64,000 nucleotides of DNA from an uncultured Planctomycetota bacterium. GTDB taxonomy: Bacteria; Planctomycetota; Phycisphaerae; Phycisphaerales; UBA5793. The stretch covers positions 1 to 64,000 of the forward strand of contig CAADHA010000075.1 in assembly GCA_900696685.1 (NCBI GenBank), given 5' to 3'. This document shows positions 41,634 to 52,923 of this stretch, piece by piece. The notes beneath the pieces are model-generated. The model was not told the DNA's origin, did not search any database, and worked only from the letters and a program-made list of their open reading frames with translations. A program made the position numbers and the translations under genes. Numbering within the stretch: the first letter of the stretch is position 1; the number at the start of each line of letters is the position of its first letter.

Positions 41634-44231
41634 TCAGTTCGCCGACTCGCCGTTGCCGCCGTTGCCTCCTGAGCCGGAGCCGCTGCCGACGGGCTCGCTG
41701 TCGCTCTTGCTGCGCTTGCCGACCTTGACTTCGCTCTTGCCCGAGGCGGCCTGGAGTTCGGGCCGGTGCTCGGCGGAGAAGGTGAGGTGCTCGGCGTCCT
41801 GGGCGTGCGTGACGCGCAGGAGGTTCTTGCCCTCGAACTCGCCGCGCAGGATCGACTCGCTCAATGCGTCCTCGATGTACGTGCCGATCGCGCGGCGCAG
41901 CGGCCGTGCGCCGAAGTCTGGGTTGTAGCCTTTCTCGATGAGGAAGTCCTTGGCGGTCTGATCGATCTCCAGCACCAGGCCGTGCCCTTGGAGGCGATCG
42001 CGCACCTTCCTGGTTTCGTAATCCACGATCTGCACGAGGTCTTCGCGCGTGAGCGGGTGGAAGACGATGACCTCGTCGAGGCGGTTGATGAACTCGGGGC
42101 GGAAGTAGCGTTCGATCTCCTTGAGGAGCGTGCTCTTCATGCGCTCGTAGTCCTGCACCTCGGACTTCTTGGCAAAGCCGAACTGGGTGCCGCCCTTGAT
42201 GAGGTCGGCGCCGATGTTCGAGGTCATGATGAGGATGGTGTTCTTGAAGTCCACGTTGCGGCCGAAGGAGTCGGTGAGGCGGCCTTCCTCCATGATCTGG
42301 AGGAGCATGTTGTAGACGTCGGGGTGGGCCTTCTCGATTTCGTCGAGGAGGATGACGGAGTAGGGTCGTCGGCGGACGCGCTCGGTGAGCTGCCCGCCCT
42401 CCTCATAGCCGACATAGCCGGGAGGCGCGCCGATGAGGCGGCTGACGTTGTGCTTCTCCATGTACTCGCTCATGTCGAGCATGACGAGTGCTTCCTCGTC
42501 GCCGAACATGAACTCGGCCAGGGCCTTGCTCAGCAGCGTCTTGCCCACGCCCGAGGGCCCGACGAAGATGAACGAGCCCATCGGCCGCTTGGGATCCTTC
42601 AGGCCCGCGCGGGCGCGGCGGATCGCCTTGGCGATGCTCGTGATCGCGTCGTGCTGGCTGACGACCTTGCGGTGCAGTTCCTCTTCGAGTTTGAGCAGGC
42701 GCTGGGCCTCCTCGGCCTCGAGGCGGGTGAGGGGCACGCCGGTCATCTTGCTGACGACTTCGGCGACGACCTCCTCATCGACGGTGCCGAGCGTCTCACT
42801 CTGCTTCTCGCGCCACTGTTTCTGGATGTCTTCCTTCTCGCGACGGAGTTTCTCGGCCTCGTCGCGCAGTTTCGCGGCGCGCTCGTAGTCGGCTTCCTTC
42901 ACCGCCTCATCCTTCTGCACGCTCAGGCGCTCGATCTTCTCCTCGATCTCGGCGAGGTTGGGCGGCTTGGTCATGCTCTGGAGGCGAACCCGCGCGCCCG
43001 CTTCGTCGATCACGTCGATCGACTTGTCAGGCTGCACGCGGCCGGTGATGTAGCGGTCGGAGAGTTCGACGGCCTGCTCGATTGCCTCGTCGGTGATGCG
43101 GACACGGTGGTGCGCCTCGTACTTCTCGCGCAGGCCCTTGAGAATCTCGATGGTCTGCGCCTTGGCGGGCGGCTCGACGGTGATGGGCTGGAACCGCCGG
43201 GCCAGGGCGTTGTCCTTCTCGATGTACTTGCGGTACTCGTCGAAAGTCGTGGCGCCGATGCACTGGATCTCTCCGCGGCTGAGCGCGGGCTTGAGGACGT
43301 TGGAGGCGTCGATGGCGCCTTCGGCTCCGCCGGCCCCGACGAGGGTGTGCAGTTCGTCGATGAAGAGGATGACGTTGCCCGCGCGGCGGACTTCGTTCAT
43401 CACCGCCTTGATGCGCTCCTCGAACTGACCGCGGTACTTCGTGCCCGCGACCATCAGCGCCAGGTCGAGCACGACGAGGCGGCGGTCAAAGAGCAGGTCG
43501 GGAATGTCCTTGCTGATGATGCGCTGAGCGAGGCCCTCGACGATCGCCGTCTTGCCCACGCCCGCTTCGCCCAGCAGCACCGGGTTGTTCTTGGTGCGGC
43601 GGCAGAGGACCTGGATGAGGCGCTCAATCTCGTTGAGCCGGCCGATGACGGGGTCAAGGTTGCCTTCGCGCGCCAGTTCAGTCAGGTCGCGGCCGAAGGA
43701 GTCGAGCGCGGGGGTCTTGCTCTTGCCCTTGGCGGCCGGGGCGGAACTGGAGGTGCTGGGCGTTTCGGTGCCTTCCTGCTCCGGCGACTCAACGCCGGCG
43801 CCCAGAAGATTGAGCACCTCTTCGCGGACCTCCTCGAGTTTGAGGCCCAGGTTCATCAGCACCTGCGCCGCGACGCCGTCGTGCTCGCGCAGCAGTCCGA
43901 GCAGGAGGTGCTCGGTGCCGACATAGTTGTGATTGAGGTTCCGCGCCTCCTCGATGGCGAACTCGATGACCTTCTTGGCGCGCGGCGTCTGCGGGAGTTT
44001 GCCCATCGTCACGATGTCCGGGCCGGACTTGACGAGTTTCTCGACCTCGAGGCGGACCTTGCGCAGATCGACGCCGAGGTTCTTGAGCACGTTGGCCCCG
44101 ACGCCGGAGCCTTCCTTGACGAGGCCGAGGAGAATGTGCTCGGTCCCGATGTACTCATGGTTGAACCGCTGTGCCTCCTGGTTGGCCAGGGCCATGACCT
44201 TGCGGGCACGATCGGTAAAGCGCTCGAACAT
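41634..44231 (-). CDS. clpC: ATP-dependent protease ATPase subunit ClpC
   Basis: 865 residues. Two Clp N repeats ([40 protein letters not shown]), first AAA domain with Walker [10 protein letters not shown] (221-229), an inter-domain coiled coil with a UVR-like segment ([20 protein letters not shown]), and a second AAA domain ([20 protein letters not shown]) that ends in a ClpP-contact region. It unfolds proteins for ClpP degradation in the cytosol. The last 30 residues are rich in Ser/Gly/Asn ([16 protein letters not shown]). GAGGAG lies upstream of the ATG 44231. The long open frame on the opposite strand is a shadow of this gene. No McsA/McsB or CtsR partner lies adjacent. Confidence 0.97.
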   Translation of the reverse strand: MFERFTDRARKVMALANQEAQRFNHEYIGTEHILLGLVKEGSGVGANVLKNLGVDLRKVRLEVEKLVKSGPDIVTMGKLPQTPRAKKVIEFAIEEARNLNHNYVGTEHLLLGLLREHDGVAAQVLMNLGLKLEEVREEVLNLLGAGVESPEQEGTETPSTSSSAPAAKGKSKTPALDSFGRDLTELAREGNLDPVIGRLNEIERLIQVLCRRTKNNPVLLGEAGVGKTAIVEGLAQRIISKDIPDLLFDRRLVVLDLALMVAGTKYRGQFEERIKAVMNEVRRAGNVILFIDELHTLVGAGGAEGAIDASNVLKPALSRGEIQCIGATTFDEYRKYIEKDNALARRFQPITVEPPAKAQTIEILKGLREKYEAHHRVRITDEAIEQAVELSDRYITGRVQPDKSIDVIDEAGARVRLQSMTKPPNLAEIEEKIERLSVQKDEAVKEADYERAAKLRDEAEKLRREKEDIQKQWREKQSETLGTVDEEVVAEVVSKMTGVPLTRLEAEEAQRLLKLEEELHRKVVSQHDAITSIAKAIRRARAGLKDPKRPMGSFIFVGPSGVGKTLLSKALAEFMFGDEEALVMLDMSEYMEKHNVSRLIGAPPGYVGYEEGGQLTERVRRRPYSVILLDEIEKAHPDVYNMLLQIMEEGRLTDSFGRNVDFKNTILIMTSNIGADLIKGGTQFGFAKKSEVQDYERMKSTLLKEIERYFRPEFINRLDEVIVFHPLTREDLVQIVDYETRKVRDRLQGHGLVLEIDQTAKDFLIEKGYNPDFGARPLRRAIGTYIEDALSESILRGEFEGKNLLRVTHAQDAEHLTFSAEHRPELQAASGKSEVKVGKRSKSDSEPVGSGSGSGGNGGNGESAN

Positions 44232-44513
44232 TGTTTCTCCTCGCTGGCGGGTGATCCGCCATCCACCCATACGTCCCATTCATTGGAACGGTTCTAACCT
44301 GATGCAAGACGTGCAATCGTAGGGGCTCTGATGGAATCGTCCAGATTCAGACTTCATTCAGCCTCGCAAACGCGAAAGACGCCCTGCCCTTTATCGGATT
44401 TCGGCCACCGCAGATCGACTTCGCGGGCTGTGCGAGCGACACGGTTGTCCTGGCGGGGCGAGGTATCGAGATCGAGGCGCAATGGGGCCGGCCCAGTGAG
44501 TCATGCCCGCCGA

Positions 44514-44957
44514 TCAGCCAAGACGCCGGGCGCCATAGGCGTTGAGAATCCAACGTTGCCGGATGCCGGAACCGCTCCACACGACTTCAATCTCGAGAGG
44601 ATGTTCCGCGGCGGCAGTGCCTTCGGCCGCATGGACGTCGGCAGCGATGCAGTACGGCTCGCTTCCGACCGCTGCGGGGGGCGAATCGACGCTCGCGGGC
44701 GTCCACACGCCTTCAGCGATGCGTTGCACAGTGCCGCGGTCACCGCTGACAGGGCCTTCGTACTCGAGGTAGAAAGCCCGGTGCGGCGCGATGCGCTGGG
44801 CGGCCAGCACCTCGCCCACGGCCGCACGATCGGGTCGGTCCTCGCATCGCCACGTGAGCAGCGGCCGCACCGGCGGGCCATCGACAGCCAGGAGCCAGTC
44901 GAAGTGGCTCGGCACTCCGGGCCGATCGTGCCTCAGGACAACCGTTCGCAGTGGCAT
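44514..44957 (-). CDS. Stand-alone LigD phosphoesterase-like domain protein
   Basis: 147 residues. VVLRHDRPG, SHFDWLL (His18, Asp20), HRAFYLEYEGPVSGDRGTV (His59) match the LigD 3'-phosphoesterase fold, where two His and one Asp coordinate Mn2+ and remove 3' phosphates or ribonucleotides at breaks. There is no ligase or polymerase domain here and no ku gene in view, so it could be a stand-alone phosphoesterase or a relative with a different role. Its N-terminus is divergent from LigD itself (H10 and H18 are in the first strand). It diverges from the TPR-lipoprotein gene. Confidence 0.75.
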   Translation of the reverse strand: MPLRTVVLRHDRPGVPSHFDWLLAVDGPPVRPLLTWRCEDRPDRAAVGEVLAAQRIAPHRAFYLEYEGPVSGDRGTVQRIAEGVWTPASVDSPPAAVGSEPYCIAADVHAAEGTAAAEHPLEIEVVWSGSGIRQRWILNAYGARRLG

Positions 44958-45044
44958 CGGGGCAAGGATAACCGCCCGGCCGCACCTCGGCGTTCATGGA
45001 GTGATATGATGCCTCGCCACGCGCTTGACGCAAGGAGTATCCGT

Positions 45045-45716
45045 ATGGCAAGGTGGATGGCCCTGCTGCTGGTCGCGGCGGGAATCGTTCTCGCGGCCGG
45101 CTGTTCTTCAAAGAAGTCCCTGATCCAGTTGCGCGAGCAAGGGCAGCGCTTCCTCGAGCGCCAGCGCTACTCCGAGGCCCAGCACTCCTTCGCGCAAGTG
45201 CTCGAAGTCAAGCCCGAAGACGCCGAGGCCAACTATGGCCTGGGCCGGGCCCTGCTGGCGCAGGGCGATGCCATGCGCGCCCGCACGCACCTGGGCATTG
45301 CCTACCAGCAGTCCAGCCACGACGCGAACCTCACCTTCGAGATCGGCTCGGCCCTCGCGGAAGCGATGGCACTCAGCGGCGACAAGCAGGGCATGGTCAT
45401 GTTCCTGCGCGACGCGGCCCAGAGTCGAGGCGAAGTGCGCGACTATCTCCTCTGGGGCGACATGGCGGCGAAGTACGGCGACCCCGACTCCGCCGAACTC
45501 GCCTATCGCACCGCCGTTCGTATCGAGCGCACGCCGACCGTCCTGCCCTACTGGAAACTCGCTCTCTTCTACGAGGGAATCGGAAAGACGGAAGCGGCGA
45601 CGCACCGCCTGCGGCAGGCCTACGCGATCGAGCAGGACAATCCGCAGATCATCGAGAAACTGCAGTCCTACTACGCCGTCGTCGGCCCGAGCCTCAAGAT
45701 CGCCCCGGATCGCTGA
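45045..45716 (+). CDS. TPR-repeat lipoprotein
   Basis: 223 residues. Signal peptide with lipobox LAAGC (Cys20), then tetratricopeptide repeats (EQGQRFLERQRYSEAQHSFA, DAEANYGLGRALLAQGDAMR, DSAELAYRTAVRIERTPTVL, YWKLALFYEGIGKTEAATHR). It is probably anchored in the periplasm and acts as a scaffold; no specific partner can be read. AAGGAG lies 8 bp upstream of the ATG at 45045. A TATGAT box at 45005 is the only promoter hint. The next gene (SahR-like) starts 27 bp after the stop. Confidence 0.83.
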   Translation: MARWMALLLVAAGIVLAAGCSSKKSLIQLREQGQRFLERQRYSEAQHSFAQVLEVKPEDAEANYGLGRALLAQGDAMRARTHLGIAYQQSSHDANLTFEIGSALAEAMALSGDKQGMVMFLRDAAQSRGEVRDYLLWGDMAAKYGDPDSAELAYRTAVRIERTPTVLPYWKLALFYEGIGKTEAATHRLRQAYAIEQDNPQIIEKLQSYYAVVGPSLKIAPDR

Positions 45717-45743
45717 TCCCATCGCGCCGACGGCGCATCGCCC

Positions 45744-46700
45744 ATGGCTTCATCCGGATCACGACCGCGCCTCACCGACCGACTCGCCCTGTTGAGCGAA
45801 ATGACGCGGCTGCGCCTCCTGCGCCTGCTTGAAGCGGAGGAACTCGGCGTAGGCGAACTGGCGTCGATCCTGCAACTGCCGCAGAGCACCGTCAGCCGAC
45901 ACCTCAAGACCCTGCTTGAGAACAACTGGATCATCCGCCGCTCGGAGGGCACGGCGAGCATGTACCGCCTCGTCGTCGAATCGCTCAATGCCGAGTCGCG
46001 CGAACTGTGGGAACTGGCGCGGCGTCAACTCGGCTCGCCTCCGCAGGTCCGCCAGGACGACCATCGCCTCAAACAGATACTTGCCAAGCGCGCCACCGAC
46101 ACCATCGCCTATTTCGGCCGCGTCGGCGGCGAGTGGGATGCGGTGCGAAGTGAACTCTTCGGCTCCTCCTTCGTTGACGAGGCGCTGCTGGCGCTGCTCG
46201 ATCCGAAGTGGGTGGCGGCGGACCTGGGCTGCGGCACGGGCGACATCGCCGCTCGCCTCGCCCCGCTCGTCGCCGCCGTCCACGTCGTGGACATGTCCAA
46301 GGCGATGCTCGCCGCCGCGCGCAAGCGTCTCGGCGGCCACGCCAACGTGAAGTTTCACCACGGTGATCTGACGAGTATTCCGCTGCATGATCGCAGCGTC
46401 GATGCCGCGATCATCTCGCTCGTCCTCCATCATGTCGCCGAGCCGCCCGCGGCGATCCAGGAAGCGGCGCGCCTGCTCCGCCCGCACGGCCGGCTGCTCG
46501 TCATCGACATGCTCGAGCACGATCGGGAGCAATACCGCCAGACGATGGGGCACAAGTGGCTGGGCTTTCGGCCCCGAGACATGGCGGGTTGGTTCACCGC
46601 CGCCGGCCTGATCGAGGTGCGGACCATTCTGCTGCCGCCCGACCCCAGCGCCAGAGGCCCCGACCTCTTCGCGATCGCCGGAACGCGGGCGGGCGGCTGA
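45744..46700 (+). CDS. sahR: ArsR-type regulator fused to a SAM-dependent methyltransferase (SahR-like)
   Basis: 318 residues. The N-terminal winged helix is ArsR-like (LLSEMTRLRLLRLLEAEELG, LPQSTVSRHLKTLLENNWI). From residue 140 a class I methyltransferase fold begins, with motif I VAADLGCGTGDIAARL, acidic loop HVVDMSKAMLA and AAIISLVLHHVAEP. SahR regulators have this same architecture, bind S-adenosylhomocysteine and control genes of the SAM cycle. The next gene is ahcY, which hydrolyses SAH, supporting the assignment. A palindrome between the two genes is a possible operator. It may alternatively be a ubiquinone/menaquinone-type methyltransferase with an added HTH, but context favours SahR. 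Confidence 0.8.
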   Translation: MASSGSRPRLTDRLALLSEMTRLRLLRLLEAEELGVGELASILQLPQSTVSRHLKTLLENNWIIRRSEGTASMYRLVVESLNAESRELWELARRQLGSPPQVRQDDHRLKQILAKRATDTIAYFGRVGGEWDAVRSELFGSSFVDEALLALLDPKWVAADLGCGTGDIAARLAPLVAAVHVVDMSKAMLAAARKRLGGHANVKFHHGDLTSIPLHDRSVDAAIISLVLHHVAEPPAAIQEAARLLRPHGRLLVIDMLEHDREQYRQTMGHKWLGFRPRDMAGWFTAAGLIEVRTILLPPDPSARGPDLFAIAGTRAGG

Positions 46701-46746
46701 ATCGACCGGCGCGATCTTGCCTCCCGCAGAATCCGCTTCTACACTC

Positions 46747-46764
46747 CATCCGGATGAACGGATG
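46747..46764. promoter_or_regulatory. Palindromic candidate operator upstream of ahcY
   Basis: CATCCG-N6-CGGATG is a perfect 6+6 dyad, 79 bp upstream of the ahcY start and downstream of the sahR-like stop. The same segment also holds the direct repeat GGATGAA-C-GGATGAA (46752-46766). ArsR-family operators are dyads of this size. Confidence 0.45.
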
Positions 46765-46765
46765 A

Positions 46766-48343
<1,578 letters not shown>

Positions 48344-48480
48344 ACGCCGGCCGGGCCGCGACATTTCATAGCGAACAGAGCCAGAACCAGCCGCCGGCCC
48401 CGGCGCCTGCGGCGGATGCCTCCAATTGCTCGATCTCACCACCTGCGGCATGAGGTACGTCGCGCGGGTAGAGTGAGGGC

Positions 48481-49380
48481 ATGACGCGAATCGGGTGGAT
48501 CGGCACGGGGGTCATGGGTGCTTCGATGGCCGGGCGGCTCATCAACGCGGGCTACGCGCTCACCGTCTTCAATCGCACCCGGGTGAGGGCGCAGCCCCTG
48601 CTTGATCGCGGGGCGCAGTGGGCGGATTCGCCGGCGGCCGCGGCTGAAAGGGCTGATGTCGTCGCGACCATCGTCGGCTATCCGCGCGATGTCGAGGAAG
48701 TCATACTCGGCGAAGCGGGCGTGCTCGCGGCATCGCAGCCGCCGCGCATCATCATCGACTTCACGACGAGCAGCCCTGATCTCGCGCGGCGCATCGCACG
48801 CGAAGCGGCGGCCCGCGGCATTGCCGCCCTCGACGCGCCCGTATCCGGCGGCGACATCGGCGCGCGCAACGGCACGCTCTCGATCATGGTCGGCGGCGAC
48901 GCGGCCGCCCTCGACTCCATCCGCCCCATCCTCGCGCACCTCGGTCAGAAGATCACCCACCAGGGTCCGCCCGGCAGCGGGCAGCACACCAAGATGGTCA
49001 ACCAGATTCTCATTGCGACCATGATGATCGGCGTGTGCGAAGGGCTGCTCTACGCCCATCGCGCCGGCCTCGATCCGCTGAAGGTCATCGAGGCGGTGGG
49101 CAGCGGCGCGGCAGGATCGTGGTCGATCAACAACCTCGGGCCGCGCATCGTCAGGCGCGACTTCGCGCCGGGCTTCTACGTCGAGCACTTCCTCAAGGAC
49201 ATGGGTATCGCACTCGCCGAGGCGCGGCGGATGAACCTTGCCCTGCCGGGCCTGGCGCTGGCCGAGCAACTCTACCGGGCGGTCGAGGCGCACGGCCACG
49301 GCCGCAGCGGCACACAGGCGCTGATGATCGCGCTGGAGAGGCTCTCGGGTGCCGCTCAAGGCGAGCAGGCCGGCAGATGA
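48481..49380 (+). CDS. Beta-hydroxyacid dehydrogenase (3-hydroxyisobutyrate dehydrogenase family)
   Basis: 299 residues. Rossmann motif [20 protein letters not shown] (Gly8-x-Gly10), [20 protein letters not shown], and the catalytic [13 protein letters not shown] (Lys171, Asn174) define the family. These NAD(P)-dependent enzymes oxidise or reduce small beta-hydroxyacids such as 3-hydroxyisobutyrate, tartronate semialdehyde or glyoxylate-type substrates. The conservation does not decide the substrate. It follows ahcY after 137 bp and precedes an unknown secreted protein. Confidence 0.92.
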   Translation: MTRIGWIGTGVMGASMAGRLINAGYALTVFNRTRVRAQPLLDRGAQWADSPAAAAERADVVATIVGYPRDVEEVILGEAGVLAASQPPRIIIDFTTSSPDLARRIAREAAARGIAALDAPVSGGDIGARNGTLSIMVGGDAAALDSIRPILAHLGQKITHQGPPGSGQHTKMVNQILIATMMIGVCEGLLYAHRAGLDPLKVIEAVGSGAAGSWSINNLGPRIVRRDFAPGFYVEHFLKDMGIALAEARRMNLALPGLALAEQLYRAVEAHGHGRSGTQALMIALERLSGAAQGEQAGR

Positions 49381-49431
49381 TGAGCATCAGCCGTCAGGCT
49401 TTACCGGGCGCGATCCGATAAACTGCCTGCA

Positions 49432-51447
49432 ATGATGCGTTCGCTTCATCGCGCCCCGCTCAGCCTGGCCGTAATGCTGTCTGCACTGTGCTGCAGCGTG
49501 CAGCACGGCGAAGCGCAGGTGCTCAACCTCGGCGACCCGCCGCCGCCTATCCTCGGCGAGTCGGCCGCGTGCCGGACGCACGCGAGATCGCTTCGCGCGC
49601 AGGCGAAGGCCATTCGCTCGCAGCCTGAGCAGGGATCGAGCGCAGCCGATCAATGCGTGAGGGGCGCGCAGGCGGAGTGGCGTGAACTCGCGGCCCATCT
49701 GCTGGATCGCGGCGATCCGCTGGCGGAGTGCGAGGCGGTGTTGTCGGGCTGGCGCCTTGTTCGCGCGGCCGAGGCGCTCGATGCGGACATTGCCTTGATG
49801 GCCGATGCGCCGGGACTCGACGCCGAAGCGCGCGAGGATGCTCTCTGGATGCTGCGCCGCTTCGCCGCGGCGCCGCTCACGGACGACGCCGCATGCAGCG
49901 CCTCGGCCGAGATTCTCTGCGAAGCGCTGGCGCCGCTCTCTCCGGCACGCGAACCTGCCCTTACCGGCATTGCCGCGCTGCGCGCGAAGGTCGGCAATGA
50001 TGTGGATCTGAACCGTGCTGCCCAATGGCTCGATCGACTGGCCGGATCGATCGAGGCGGGGGGGCATGTCTCGCCGCGCACTCGCCTTACATTCGATCGA
50101 CTCGTGGTGCTCATCGATCAGGTTCACACGATCGACCGGACGACGTGGCTGGCCGGTCCATGGGCGCCGCGCCGCTCGGCCGCGATCGAGCAATGTCTGA
50201 GCGAAGTGCTGGCGCCGGGCGGAGGCGGAGGCGAGCGTTGCGCCGCCGTGGCCTCGATTGCCGGCGCCGCGGAGCGCCTCGCCGCGCACGCGCTGCGACC
50301 GGCGGGAGTACGCCTGCGCGCGGGAGAATACACCGCGCTCGTGCAGCGATTGGCGGGCGCGGCTCTCGACAGGGGCGAGCGCGCCCCGTGGCCGCTCCTC
50401 CTTGAAGCCCTCGACAGCGCCGCCGCGCGTCGCGACGCCCCGGGCGATGCGACGCAGCGCGACCTGCGTCACGCCTGCAAGGCGCTCGATGACCAGAGTG
50501 ATCAACTCGAGCGCCTCATGGCCGAAGCACTTTGGCGAATGGCCGGCGCGGATGCCGGCAGCGATCCCGCATGGGCCACGCTCGTTGGCGGACATCGCCT
50601 CAACATTGCCGAGAGGAGGCTGCTCGTGAGTCTTCAAGCCGGAATCGAGGCGATCGCGACTCTGGACAGGCGTGCGCCGGCCCTGATCTGGCCGCGACTC
50701 GCGCCGCTGGCGCAGGGGGCGGACGAGCCTCGCCGGCGCGCGGCCCTGATGGCCATGGCGCGCGAGATCAATGCGTTCGCACAAGGACAACTCGCGCTGG
50801 CGGACGAGGAGGCGTGGCGCGACGATTCCTCGTGGGCCGCAGAGTTGGCCGGCGAGCACCGCGTGGCCGTTGTTGAACGCCTCGACTCGCTGCGCAGGCA
50901 GCGCGCCAGGGAAATCGCAGAGGGCGCCGCGCCGTCGGGCGCCGCAGCCGACCTTGCGTCTCTGCGCGATCTGTTCCGCCTGGCACAGGTGTGGCGCAGG
51001 CTGGCCGAGCGCGCCGCGCCGGCGGCGGCCGCCGCCGGCGCGGATGGACTTCTCTGGCCCGAAGCCCTTCCAGCCCGGCGGGCCGCGGCCTTGCGAAGTG
51101 ATCTCCAGCGAGCGGCGTCGCTGGCCGCAGGGGGGGGCGTCCCGTTCCAGAGGGATGTTGACGAGGCTCGACGACGAGCCGGCGATGCCATCGTCCTTGC
51201 CGACCTTCTGCGCGATCCGTCACGGCTCGCCGTGATCGGCCGATCGCCGTGCCTCGAAATGCTTGAGCACATCGCACACGGGTTCCCGAAGATCGGCGGC
51301 CGCGACGAACGCCGCCGCCGCCTCATGCAGTGGTGCATCCTCCACTTCGAAACGGAGGCGGCGCCGGGCTTGACCTCGCCCGTTGCGACCTACCGCGACT
51401 TCCTCACCATGCGCCTCGCCGAGGCCATCTGGCTCGACGCGGAATGA
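49432..51447 (+). CDS. Exported Ala/Arg-rich protein of unknown function
   Basis: 671 residues. A signal peptide (SLAVMLSALCCSVQHGEAQ) ends near residue 28. The rest is almost entirely helical and rich in Ala, Leu and Arg (SAACRTHARSLRAQAKAIRS, LRRFAAAPLTDDAACSASAE). I recognise no catalytic motif or domain. Cysteines are scattered (Cys47, Cys74, Cys155, Cys162 and others), suggesting disulfides in the periplasm. Composition is typical for lineage-specific planctomycete proteins. It is followed by a convergent rpsI with a strong shared terminator. Confidence 0.5.
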   Translation: MMRSLHRAPLSLAVMLSALCCSVQHGEAQVLNLGDPPPPILGESAACRTHARSLRAQAKAIRSQPEQGSSAADQCVRGAQAEWRELAAHLLDRGDPLAECEAVLSGWRLVRAAEALDADIALMADAPGLDAEAREDALWMLRRFAAAPLTDDAACSASAEILCEALAPLSPAREPALTGIAALRAKVGNDVDLNRAAQWLDRLAGSIEAGGHVSPRTRLTFDRLVVLIDQVHTIDRTTWLAGPWAPRRSAAIEQCLSEVLAPGGGGGERCAAVASIAGAAERLAAHALRPAGVRLRAGEYTALVQRLAGAALDRGERAPWPLLLEALDSAAARRDAPGDATQRDLRHACKALDDQSDQLERLMAEALWRMAGADAGSDPAWATLVGGHRLNIAERRLLVSLQAGIEAIATLDRRAPALIWPRLAPLAQGADEPRRRAALMAMAREINAFAQGQLALADEEAWRDDSSWAAELAGEHRVAVVERLDSLRRQRAREIAEGAAPSGAAADLASLRDLFRLAQVWRRLAERAAPAAAAAGADGLLWPEALPARRAAALRSDLQRAASLAAGGGVPFQRDVDEARRRAGDAIVLADLLRDPSRLAVIGRSPCLEMLEHIAHGFPKIGGRDERRRRLMQWCILHFETEAAPGLTSPVATYRDFLTMRLAEAIWLDAE

Positions 51448-51473
51448 GGCGGCGGCCGGCGCCGGAAAGTGCA

Positions 51474-51501
51474 GCGATCCGGGACCAGTGTCCCGGATCG
51501 C
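51474..51501. terminator. Bidirectional terminator between the unknown protein and rpsI
   Basis: GCGATCCGGGAC and GTCCCGGATCGC form a perfect 12-bp stem with a CAGT loop, 27 bp after one stop and 38 bp after the other (minus strand). On the minus strand a CTTTCC tail follows. Confidence 0.65.
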
Positions 51502-51538
51502 CTCCATGGTGTGAACAGGAACCGGACGGCGCCGTGTA

Positions 51539-52033
51539 TCAGCGCTTCGAGAACTGGAAGCGGCGGCGGGCGCCCGCCTGGCCGTACTTCTTTCGCTCGA
51601 CTTCGCGCGGGTCGCGCGTGAGGTAGTTGTTCTCGCGAAGGAGGGGCTCGAGATTGGCGTCGTAGATGCGCAAGGCGCGAGCGAGTCCGAGTCGGATCGC
51701 CCCGGCCTGGCCCATGTATCCGCCGCCCCTGGTCGTGACCTGAACTTCAAGTTTGCCGACCATGTCGGTGGACCTGAGGGGCGCGACGACGTCGTTGCGA
51801 TCACGCTCCTCGGTGAAGTAGTCATTGATCTCGCGGCCGTTGACCTGGAACTTGCCCTCGCCGGGCTTGATGCGGACGCGCGCGATGGCCGTCTTGCGCC
51901 GTCCAGTGCCCCACCACCAGCCGAACTTCTGCGCTTCCGGCCCGTGCTTGAAGGTGATCACCCGCGGGGCGGGCGCTGAGGCCGCGGAAGGAAGGCCGAG
52001 GCCGGCGGACGTTTCACTCTTGAATGTGCTCAT
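51539..52033 (-). CDS. rpsI: 30S ribosomal protein S9
   Basis: 164 residues against about 130 in E. coli. GTGRRKTAIARVRIKPGEGK, GGGYMGQAGAIRLGLARALR and the C-terminal KKYGQAGARRRFQFSKR are diagnostic; the terminal Lys-Arg reaches the ribosomal P-site. The first 35 residues (SETSAGLGLPSAASAPAPRV) are an extension typical of this lineage. It follows rplM with 27 bp between, the conserved order, and ends near a strong terminator. Confidence 0.97.
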   Translation of the reverse strand: MSTFKSETSAGLGLPSAASAPAPRVITFKHGPEAQKFGWWWGTGRRKTAIARVRIKPGEGKFQVNGREINDYFTEERDRNDVVAPLRSTDMVGKLEVQVTTRGGGYMGQAGAIRLGLARALRIYDANLEPLLRENNYLTRDPREVERKKYGQAGARRRFQFSKR

Positions 52034-52060
52034 GGATTGCTCTGCTGACGTGGAGGATAC

Positions 52061-52495
52061 TCAGACTGCCAACGACGTGGGGCGCTGCGCCTGGTGGGGA
52101 TGATCCGGGCCGCGATAGACCTTCAACTTCTTCGCCATGCGCCGACCAAGGCGGCCCTTGGGGAGCATGCGCTTCACCGCTCGCTCAATGACGGACTCCG
52201 GTTGCGTGCGGATGAGCTCGCCGTAAGTCCGCGCCCGCAGGCCCCCGGGATAGCCTGAATAATCAAGGCGCAGGCGCTGCTCATCCTTGCGGCCCGTGAG
52301 GACGATCTTCTCGGCGTTAGTGACGACGATGAAATCGCCGCTGTCAACGTGCGGAGTGAAAGTCGGCTTGTGCTTGCCCTGGAGGACCGTGGCAAGGCGG
52401 GCGGCGAGGCGACCGAGCACCTTGCCCTCGGCATCGACATGGTGCCAGTCTGCGTTGAGTTCGCCGGGCTTGGCGAAGAATGTTTGACGAGGCAT
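52061..52495 (-). CDS. rplM: 50S ribosomal protein L13
   Basis: 144 residues, standard length. WHHVDAEGKVLGRLAARLAT, DFIVVTNAEKIVLTG, YPGGLRARTYGELI and VERAVKRMLPKGRLGRRM-like (ERAVKRMLPKGRLGR) are the L13 motifs. It is the first gene of the rplM-rpsI operon. L13 is an early assembly protein of the large subunit. A leader of about 100 bp upstream (52496-52600) could contain the ribosomal-protein autoregulatory site, but I saw no clear structure. Confidence 0.97.
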   Translation of the reverse strand: MPRQTFFAKPGELNADWHHVDAEGKVLGRLAARLATVLQGKHKPTFTPHVDSGDFIVVTNAEKIVLTGRKDEQRLRLDYSGYPGGLRARTYGELIRTQPESVIERAVKRMLPKGRLGRRMAKKLKVYRGPDHPHQAQRPTSLAV

Positions 52496-52923
52496 GATCT
52501 GGTCCTTGAATGCTGAAAACCGCCGAGGCCCGGACCCTGAGCCGCCCTCGGCAAGACTGAAAGCATAGCGCCAAGGCCGCGAGCGTCAACGATCCTTGCA
52601 ATTCAGGAGGGGGCGCGTCGAAGCACCAGCCCGGTCCCTCGCGTCCACATCGACCGGTCACTGGTCGTCGGCCGCCGGTCGGCATGAGCCTTGCCTACCC
52701 CCCGGGCGGGCCGATGCTGGGTCGATCCTCGGGACCGGCAGAGAAAATTCCGTCATTGCCCGACTGGACTTTTTCAACTTCTGACTATGCTTTGAGGTCT
52801 GTGGCCGCGTGAACGAGTTCGTAAGTCGTTGAAATATATGACTTTACAGAATCAACCGACCGGCCCGGGCGCTCCTCTGCACCCGAAAATCACTCCCTTC
52901 CGCTCCGATTCCCGGGGAAATCC
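52496..52923. other. Intergenic region between rplM and the GH35-like gene
   Basis: 428 bp without a supported gene. It holds the upstream region of rplM on the minus strand and of the GH35-like gene on the plus strand. A locally AT-rich stretch (TTGAAATATATGAC, about 52829) resembles promoter DNA, but I could not place matching -35 and -10 boxes. No hairpin or repeat stands out. Confidence 0.5.

Noticed and set aside
41766-44297. 843-residue open frame on the plus strand opposite clpC
   Set aside because: It is a mirror of the clpC codon pattern, rich in Leu, Val, Asp and Glu, with no domain and no Shine-Dalgarno. ClpC on the minus strand has every expected motif.
44232-44513. Small gene between clpC and the LigD-like gene
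   Set aside because: Short open frames exist on both strands, but none has a Shine-Dalgarno, a motif or plausible composition. The segment probably holds the clpC promoter.
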